Assembly (NCBI GenBank): GCA_016165875.1
Contig: JABBOT010000004.1
Coordinates: 3,648,799-3,712,798, forward strand
DNA: 64,000 bases
Source: Acanthopleura granulata
Taxonomy: Eukaryota > Mollusca > Polyplacophora > Chitonida > Chitonidae
Direction of reading: 5' to 3'
Positions 59,701-64,000 of the stretch are shown here, one piece after another. Numbering within the stretch: the stretch's first letter is position 1; each line of letters starts with the position of its first letter. The notes under the pieces were generated by a model. It saw nothing but the letters and a program-made list of their open reading frames with translations. It ran no database searches and was not told the DNA's origin. Both the position numbers and the translations under genes were made by a program.

Positions 59701-62700
59701 ACAGTTAAGCACACTTACAAGATACATTTTGTGTTGGGGTTATTATCTTGGCAGTCTGATTTAAGTCTAATGTAGCTTTGTGATGCTGGGGCCAGTTTTC
59801 TGAAACAGTATGGATGTGACAGACTCCCCAGCAGGACTGTTTTATCTTCACGAAATCCTCCACTTTTGACAACCGTGGTATAGGGTGCTTGTCTTCTGTG
59901 TTTACCTGGTAAATGGCGTTTTCCATTAGGCTTATAATGATGTGGAGATGTGACCAGCCATTGGCCTGCAAGGTTGCATACTTGAATCAGGTTTGTAGGG
60001 CACAAGGAGGAAGTGACTACTGCCATACAGGTGATATATTCAGGAATCTGGTGTATGGCACCAGTGAAATACATAAATAGACATGTCATGTTATATTGTA
60101 TGATTGCATTTGTCAGATCAGTGTTGAGATTGTTACAGACAACGATTTTCTTTCAACTGGTCAGAACAAGGATTCTATTGGATTATAATATGTCTTTGAT
60201 TTGACCTCTTGACATTTACCCTGGAATATATGGTAACTCAGAGACAAGTAAATCATTTTCAGATATGAGATGTTTATGGTACTACTGACATATCTCAGTC
60301 TTGACACAGATCTTGAGCTTTCCTTGAAGTTGTTAAATTGGAATTTCAGAATTGAATTCCACTGAAAGTATATATCAAAACGATTCCTTATATACCATAA
60401 GGCACAGCCCTAGTGTATCAAAATTAACAGTTTTTAAATCCTCCTAACTTGCATATATGCTCACTCAAGCAGGTAAGATGCAAATATGCTCAAGGTGACA
60501 TCATGCTGTCATGTTTCTATTGAGCCTGGAATGCTAAAAAATGTTTTTCTAACTGTACCTAAAGTATTTGAACACTGAATGTGTCACATGACATTTGATG
60601 ACGTTTAAATGTGCATTTCTTGGCAGGGTATTCTTACCAAGTGTGGAAGACTTCTTTGCAGAGCCTATTGAACAAGCAGATCCTGAAAACATGATTGAAG
60701 ATGAATACAAGTTAGTGTTTCTTAACATACTACCACCATTGGTGAAATGTGGATGCAGCAGTAATATTACCTTGTCGTTCATGTCGTGCTTTACATGAGA
60801 AAATGCTTTATTGACATTTTTATGTTAAGCATTACATGAAATACATATACAAGTACCGGAAATCTTTTGGTCAGATATGATATCAGCATGTCTGTGTGGG
60901 ATTGATAAAGTAATTAATTATGGTAAATAACCTAAAATTTGCCTGTAACTATTTGCACATTTTACTTGATTCAGAGAGTACTGTTGATCGTAAAAAAGTG
61001 TTTTGAGGGTTTATTTTGAAAAGGTATGATATTCTACTGGAAAGAAGTAAGTTTTAATTCCAAAAATTGCATTTTATTACTTTTATTTGCCTCTTAAAAC
61101 TCTCTTTTTTTCGGTGAAATTCTGGGCTGTGTACAATTTTATAATTCAGGAGTTGAAAAGAATTTCAAAATTCGAATGTAATTGGGTGTAATGTAGTAAT
61201 AAATTGTTTCCCTGACAGACTCGTGAACAACATAAATTTCCAGTGGCGAGCTCTGCGTCTACTGGCCAGGAGGAGCCCTCACTTCTTCACCCACACTAAC
61301 CAACCAGCCATGGCCCTGCCAGCTTACCTGGAGCTGATGGTCACGAAGCTGGCCAAGGAGATGCCGGTAAGCGCCATGTAATTGTCCCACTATAATACAG
61401 TCTATGTGGATCTCCCCCTGATTTCCTTCTGTTTAATTCAAAAATAATTCTTCTGGGTGCAAATCACCTGGTTGCTTCTAATATGTCTTTGTCATCCAGT
61501 GACTAATGCAGTATGACAAAGTGTTCGAGCTTACTATAATTCTTCAACAGTTTTGCTTGTTTGCAAGATGTTTCTTCAAGCATATTTTGAGGGCATTATT
61601 CTGTGCAGACTGATAAAATTATACTTTTTATGATACCTTAAAATTGGCTAACACAACCAATTTTGTCTCCAAAATCAAATTAAGCAAATGTATACACAAA
61701 GAACTTAAATAAGCTCCCCCCCTGGTTTTCACTGCGGTGATTTTGCACACATGCGATTACTGTTCTTCTGTGTCAAAAGAGTGTAAAATGTGATTGGTTG
61801 TGAACCCTGTGACCCATTAGCTAATGAAAAACAATAGAAGGATTGGAATCCATCTGTTTTAATTGATAACACACATACATTTAAATCGTCACTAGTTTTG
61901 ATGTGAAACAATGGCTTCACAAGTATAGTTCTGGAGTGAGCAGTGTTGAAGCAGTGGTTGAAATTACTCAATGAAAAGTCATTTGGTATCTTGTAAAATG
62001 TTTTACGTCAATATTGGGTGAATCTGCCATGTGCCTGGATGACAGCCTGAACCCTTCTCCTCATTCCACCTGTCAGCTTCCTGATTCCTTGGCCTGCTGT
62101 GAGCCCCGATCTCAACATTTTGGAGCATGTCTAAGACAACATTTGTCATCGTGTGCAAACAAGGCATCCATCTGTACATGATCTGTTCCAACTGGAAGCT
62201 GCCTTGCTCGAGAAATGGCAGCGACTTGCCCTGCAGAGTATCAGCGGGGTGCTTAATTATACATTTTGTGTATAGGTGCATACATTGCACCAGAAGTTGC
62301 TCTCTCATGTGGTAAAAAAGTTGATGAATTAGGGTATGTGATTAGGTACGCAGAAGCATAATTGTTTTATAAACAGGGGGATGACGTAGGTTTTGGAAAG
62401 GTTTTTGACTTGCGTATCATATGGGCTTCGTTTACCATATAGATTTTATGTACCTATTGGCTTCATGTACTGTATAGACTTCACATACCGTATTAGCTTC
62501 ATTTTCAATATAGACTTGTGTACCATATTGGCTTCATCTATTCATGCCGAATTTGTGTACCATGTTGGTTTCATGTACCTTATAGACCTTGTGTAGCATA
62601 TTGGCTTCATGTACTCTGTGGATTTCTTCTATAACTTTCCCCCAGCAGCCTGCTGAAGAGGTGAAGACCCAGATCGAGGATGAGGAAGAATTGAAGGATG

Positions 62701-62739
62701 CTCCAGATGAAGTGGATAACCACAAACACACAGACACTA
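47743..62739 (+). CDS. THOC1: THO complex subunit 1 (HPR1), 18 coding exons, 3' end outside the window
   Basis: Core THO/TREX subunit that loads mRNA-export factors co-transcriptionally in the nucleus. Exons: 47743-47793, 48891-48964, 49279-49339, 49556-49622, 50114-50232, 51175-51223, 52058-52153, 52685-52761, 53470-53537, 54434-54545, 55300-55431, 56111-56211, 57619-57736, 58265-58362, 59431-59562, 60627-60710, 61219-61366, 62646-62739. All phases agree, giving 560 residues of about 650. The short exons 1 and 2 ([29 protein letters not shown]) were placed by similarity to the family N-terminus and matching phase. Landmarks: [18 protein letters not shown] near 131, [33 protein letters not shown] near 226, [10 protein letters not shown] near 306, [14 protein letters not shown] near 382, and [15 protein letters not shown] near 489. 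The C-terminal death domain is beyond 64000. Exon 18 ends in an acidic linker whose last residues (NHKHTDT) are minisatellite sequence. Confidence 0.94.
49765..49805 (+). mobile_element. SINE tail-only copy
   Basis: CAAACACCAATCAAATAAAT followed by AAACAAACAAATAAAT is the SINE 3' end without any body. It runs into TA repeats, suggesting the tail seeded a microsatellite. THOC1 intron 4. Confidence 0.65.
49806..49857. repeat. TA/TAAA microsatellite
   Basis: Two TATATATA runs separated by a TAAATAAATAAACACC segment, continuous with the preceding SINE tail. Confidence 0.85.
50838..51058 (-). mobile_element. Nearly full-length SINE
   Basis: TTTATTTGTTTATTTCATTT, CTCAAGAATATTTCACTTTT, GGTGGGAGGAAACCTGGCAG, then CAGGCTGCTCACCTTCCCAC and GAGAGGCACCTGGGTCAT at the head end. 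THOC1 intron 5, antisense to the gene. Confidence 0.85.
51299..51505 (+). mobile_element. Family B MITE
   Basis: AAATGATCTAAAATTTTGACC at the left, then TTCATTTTTCCTGATTCTGA, TGTTTGGAAGGTAGGATTAT, TTGTATGACATTTTTTGCCT and GAAATTCTGGGTCA. The terminal TACCC/GGGTA is lost at both ends. THOC1 intron 6, 75 bp after the exon 6 donor. Confidence 0.75.
52800..52935 (-). mobile_element. Diverged SINE remnant
   Basis: AGAGATATTTCACTTATACA, GATGGGGGTAGAG, GAAGGAAACTGGATTGCCTG and AAGTTACCTTCCCATGTGCT follow the family order with many changes. It starts about 40 bp past the exon 8 donor of THOC1. Confidence 0.5.
53028..53236. mobile_element. 209-bp element, 17-bp inverted ends, internal 30-bp repeats
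   Basis: Left end TTAGGCCATCCTTAAAAA is mirrored at the right end (TTTTTAAGGATGACCTTA) with two mismatches. The interior holds three 30-bp units beginning TGGGG(A/T)TGC at 53123, 53153 and 53183, each with CCCTTTTCTGGACGGT. The interior is much richer in GC than the intron around it. THOC1 intron 8. The family is unknown to me. Confidence 0.7.
53827..54088 (+). mobile_element. Full-length tRNA-headed SINE
   Basis: A-box-like TGGCTGAAGGGGTTAGCAC, B-box-like GTGAGTTAAAGTCC, body GATGGTCATGGCTTTTCCCT, TGCCTGGTTTTCGCCCACCA, TAGTGAAATATGCTTGAGTA, and the 3' end AAAACACCAATCAAATAAAT. THOC1 intron 9, sense orientation. With the 30390 copy it defines the whole element. Confidence 0.88.
54590..54808 (+). 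mobile_element. Family B MITE, intact inverted ends
   Basis: This 219-bp copy has TACCCTAAATCACCTAAAAT at the left and AGTTTAGGTCATTTAGGGTA at the right, an inverted repeat of about 20 bp. It begins 45 bp past the THOC1 exon 10 donor. No coding capacity. It is the best copy for defining the family termini. Confidence 0.85.
55060..55256 (+). mobile_element. Family B MITE
   Basis: TTACCGTAAATG at the left and TTTTTAAGGGTA at the right, with GTTACTCATTTTGTTTTATT, GATGATATTCTGTTGGA and TTTTATGACC inside. It ends 44 bp before THOC1 exon 11, so the 3' splice region lies directly beside the element. Confidence 0.75.
55785..55936 (-). mobile_element. SINE, 5' truncated
   Basis: TTTATTTATTTATTTTTTGG, ATTGGTGTGTTACGCCGTAC, GGGAGGAAACCTGGCAGAGC and AAACCCACGACCATCCGCAG. 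Low divergence. The head is cut at about 55936, where unrelated ACATGTACATGTATATATG-type sequence starts. THOC1 intron 11. Confidence 0.85.
57138..57298. mobile_element. Near-perfect 160-bp hairpin element
   Basis: TGGAAATGATAACCCAC pairs with GTGGGTTATCATTTCCA around a loop of about 11 nt. The stem continues outward through TGAGAG/CTCTCA, CCATAAATATTGTT/AACAATATTTATGG and ATATTGCACA/TGTGCAATAT, giving arms of roughly 70 bp. THOC1 intron 12. It could be a palindromic MITE; a long hairpin RNA is another possibility. Confidence 0.8.
57788..57997 (-). mobile_element. Family B MITE, inverted orientation
   Basis: The left end AAGACCTAAAATTTTATCC and the right end CTTCAGGTCATTTAGGGTA give 210 bp. 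Reading the minus strand restores the usual order (CATCCACGACTAAGTTGCTC, CCAGATTCTGGGAATTCTGT, GAAGGTAGGGAGGATACCCT). THOC1 intron 13, about 50 bp after exon 13. Confidence 0.75.
58500..58712 (+). mobile_element. SINE, full order but diverged
   Basis: Head with B-box-like GAGTTCAAATCCAGC, body TTCTGCCAGCAACCTGTGTG, TTCCACCATAATGCTG, TAAGTGAAATATTCTTGACT, end AAAACTCTAATCAAATAGG and a GATAAATAGATAGATAATAAA tail. THOC1 intron 14. Confidence 0.8.
60922..61135 (+). mobile_element. Family B MITE
   Basis: GGTAAATAACCTAAAATTTGCC, ACTTGATTCAGAGAGTACTG, GGTATGATATTCTACTGGAA, TTTGCCTCTTAAAACTCTC and GTGAAATTCTGGG keep the family order. The right inverted end is eroded. THOC1 intron 16, ending about 85 bp before exon 17. 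Confidence 0.75.
62005..62265. pseudogene. Tc1-like transposase debris in two orientations
   Basis: Plus strand from about 62100 reads PDLNILEHV, then after an in-frame stop [20 protein letters not shown] and [13 protein letters not shown]. This is the C-terminal catalytic block of Tc1-like DD34E transposases, with the terminal E region implied. Minus strand from about 62085 to 62020 reads [19 protein letters not shown] then stop, the usual last residues of the same protein. The two pieces are head to head, so the copy has been inverted or two copies are joined. Non-functional; THOC1 intron 17. Confidence 0.75.
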
Positions 62740-63870
62740 GTAAGTCTATCACCGCAACCACACACACTAGCAAGTGGATCACCTGAAACACGCACACACT
62801 TGTAAATCAATCACCACAAACACACAGACAGTAGTAAGCCTATCACCGCAACCATACACACTACCAAGTCGATCACCACAAACACACACACTCTTGTAAA
62901 TCTGTCGCCACAAACACACACAGTAAGTCGATCACCACAAACACACGGACACTACTAAATCCATCACTAGAACACAAACACACACTAGTAAGTCTGTAAC
63001 CTCAAACACACAGACACTAGTAAGCCTATCACCTCAAACACACAGACACCAGTAGGCCTATCACCTCAAATACGCAGACTCTAGTAAGTCTATCACCTCA
63101 AACACACAGACTCTAGTAAGCCTATCACCTCAAACTCACAGACACTAGTAATCCTGTCGACTCAAACACCGACACTAGTAAGCCTATCACCTCAAACACA
63201 CAGACACTAGTAAATTTATCACCTCAAACACACACACTAGTAAATCTATCACCACAAACACAGACACTAGTAAGTCTATCACCTCAAACACACAGACTCT
63301 AGTAAGCCTATCACCTCAAACACAGAGACACTAGTAATCCTGTCGACTCAAACACAGACACTAGTAAGCCTATCACCTCAAACACACAGACACTAGTAAA
63401 TTTATCACCTCAAACACACAGACACTAGTAAATTTATCACCTCAAACACACACACACTAGTAAGTCTATCACCTCAAACACACAGACTCTAGTAAGCCTA
63501 TCACCTCAAACACACAGACACTAGTAAGCCTATCACCTCAAACACACAGACACTAGTAAGTCTGTCACCTGAAACACACACACACACTAGTAAATCTATC
63601 ACCACAAACAGAAAAACTCCAGTAAATCTATCACCACAAACAGAAAAACTCCAGTAAATCTATCACCACAAACAGAAAAACTCCAGTAAATCTATCACCA
63701 CAAACACACAGACACTAGTAAATCTATCACCACAAACACACAGACACTAGTAAGTCGATCACCACAAACAGACACTAGTAAATCCATCACCTCAAATACA
63801 CAGACACTGGTAAGTCTACCACCTCAAACACACAGACACTTGTAAATATATCACTTCAAAGGCACACTAG
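62711..63870. repeat. 32-bp minisatellite spanning THOC1 exon 18 donor
   Basis: About 35 units of a 32-bp motif, TCACCTCAAACACACAGACA then CTAGTAAGTCTA, with length and base variants. The first unit covers the last 20 or so coding bases of exon 18 and its donor (exon ends 62739, then GTAAGT). A derived higher-order patch with AAACAGAAAAACTCCAG is at about 63605-63690. The array ends near 63870. Confidence 0.9.
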
Positions 63871-64000
63871 TAAGTGACCAACCGTTAAGTTAATCAGTTT
63901 CAGCAGAGAGACACAGTAAAACTAACAAGCTCAATTTGATAGACACCAGTTTATGAGCTGAAATAGATGGGTATGAAAAAGTTGATCAGCTCAAATTGAC
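63871..64000. other. THOC1 intron 18 continuation
   Basis: Unique-looking AT-rich sequence after the minisatellite, with no exon recognised. The THOC1 death-domain exons must be further right. Confidence 0.5.

Noticed and set aside
59715..60089. 124-codon minus-strand open frame
   Set aside because: No known domain, inside THOC1 intron 15, and overlying what looks like a dispersed repeat; kept only as a finding.
62720..63870. CRISPR-like array of short repeats
   Set aside because: Units are contiguous 32-bp tandem copies without unique spacers, in a eukaryotic intron; it is a minisatellite.

Overview
This is a stretch of an animal nuclear genome with spliced genes, GT-AG introns and AT-rich non-coding DNA crowded with short transposon relics. 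Four conserved protein genes can be rebuilt exon by exon, with every junction in phase. They are CARM1/PRMT4 (minus, 14 coding exons, 7350-29377), EXOSC3/RRP40 (plus, 4 exons, 29669-33426), SLC35B3/PAPST2 (minus, 9 exons, 37181-46263) and the first 18 coding exons of THOC1 (plus, 47743-62739, running off the right edge). Protein divergence from vertebrates, short genes, and a tRNA-headed SINE of a type I associate with molluscs and other lophotrochozoans suggest a lophotrochozoan invertebrate. The species is not identified, and this placement is inference.

Layout: 1-7349 is intergenic DNA and CARM1 3' flank, with a 66-bp minisatellite near 2.1-2.8 kb. CARM1 and EXOSC3 are head to head, with start codons only 291 bp apart, so they probably share a bidirectional promoter. 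EXOSC3 and SLC35B3 converge tail to tail across 33.4-37.2 kb. SLC35B3 and THOC1 diverge from a 1.5 kb interval at 46.3-47.7 kb.

The genes are housekeeping functions in different compartments: arginine methylation in transcription and splicing (CARM1), 3'-to-5' RNA decay (EXOSC3), Golgi import of PAPS for sulfation (SLC35B3), and coupling of transcription to mRNA export (THOC1). They form no pathway. CARM1, EXOSC3 and THOC1 all touch nuclear RNA metabolism, but nothing in the sequence shows co-regulation beyond the shared promoter.

The unusual content is repetitive. (1) A 32-bp minisatellite grew out of the THOC1 exon 18/intron junction, so dozens of units carry a copy of its 5' splice site. 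(2) An element of about 865 bp with ~55-bp inverted ends carries what looks like a broken THAP domain, in a SLC35B3 intron. (3) A non-autonomous family with TACCCTAAATGACC inverted ends has eight or so copies, all right of 33 kb. (4) A 199-bp insertion with a perfect 10-bp target duplication lies in CARM1. (5) Two related fold-back elements, a ~160-bp near-perfect hairpin, and Tc1-like transposase debris in opposite orientations are also present. (6) More than a dozen copies of one SINE family occur, one of whose tails abuts the atypical EXOSC3 exon 2 splice donor. No CRISPR array, stand-alone tRNA, rRNA or viral gene was recognised.
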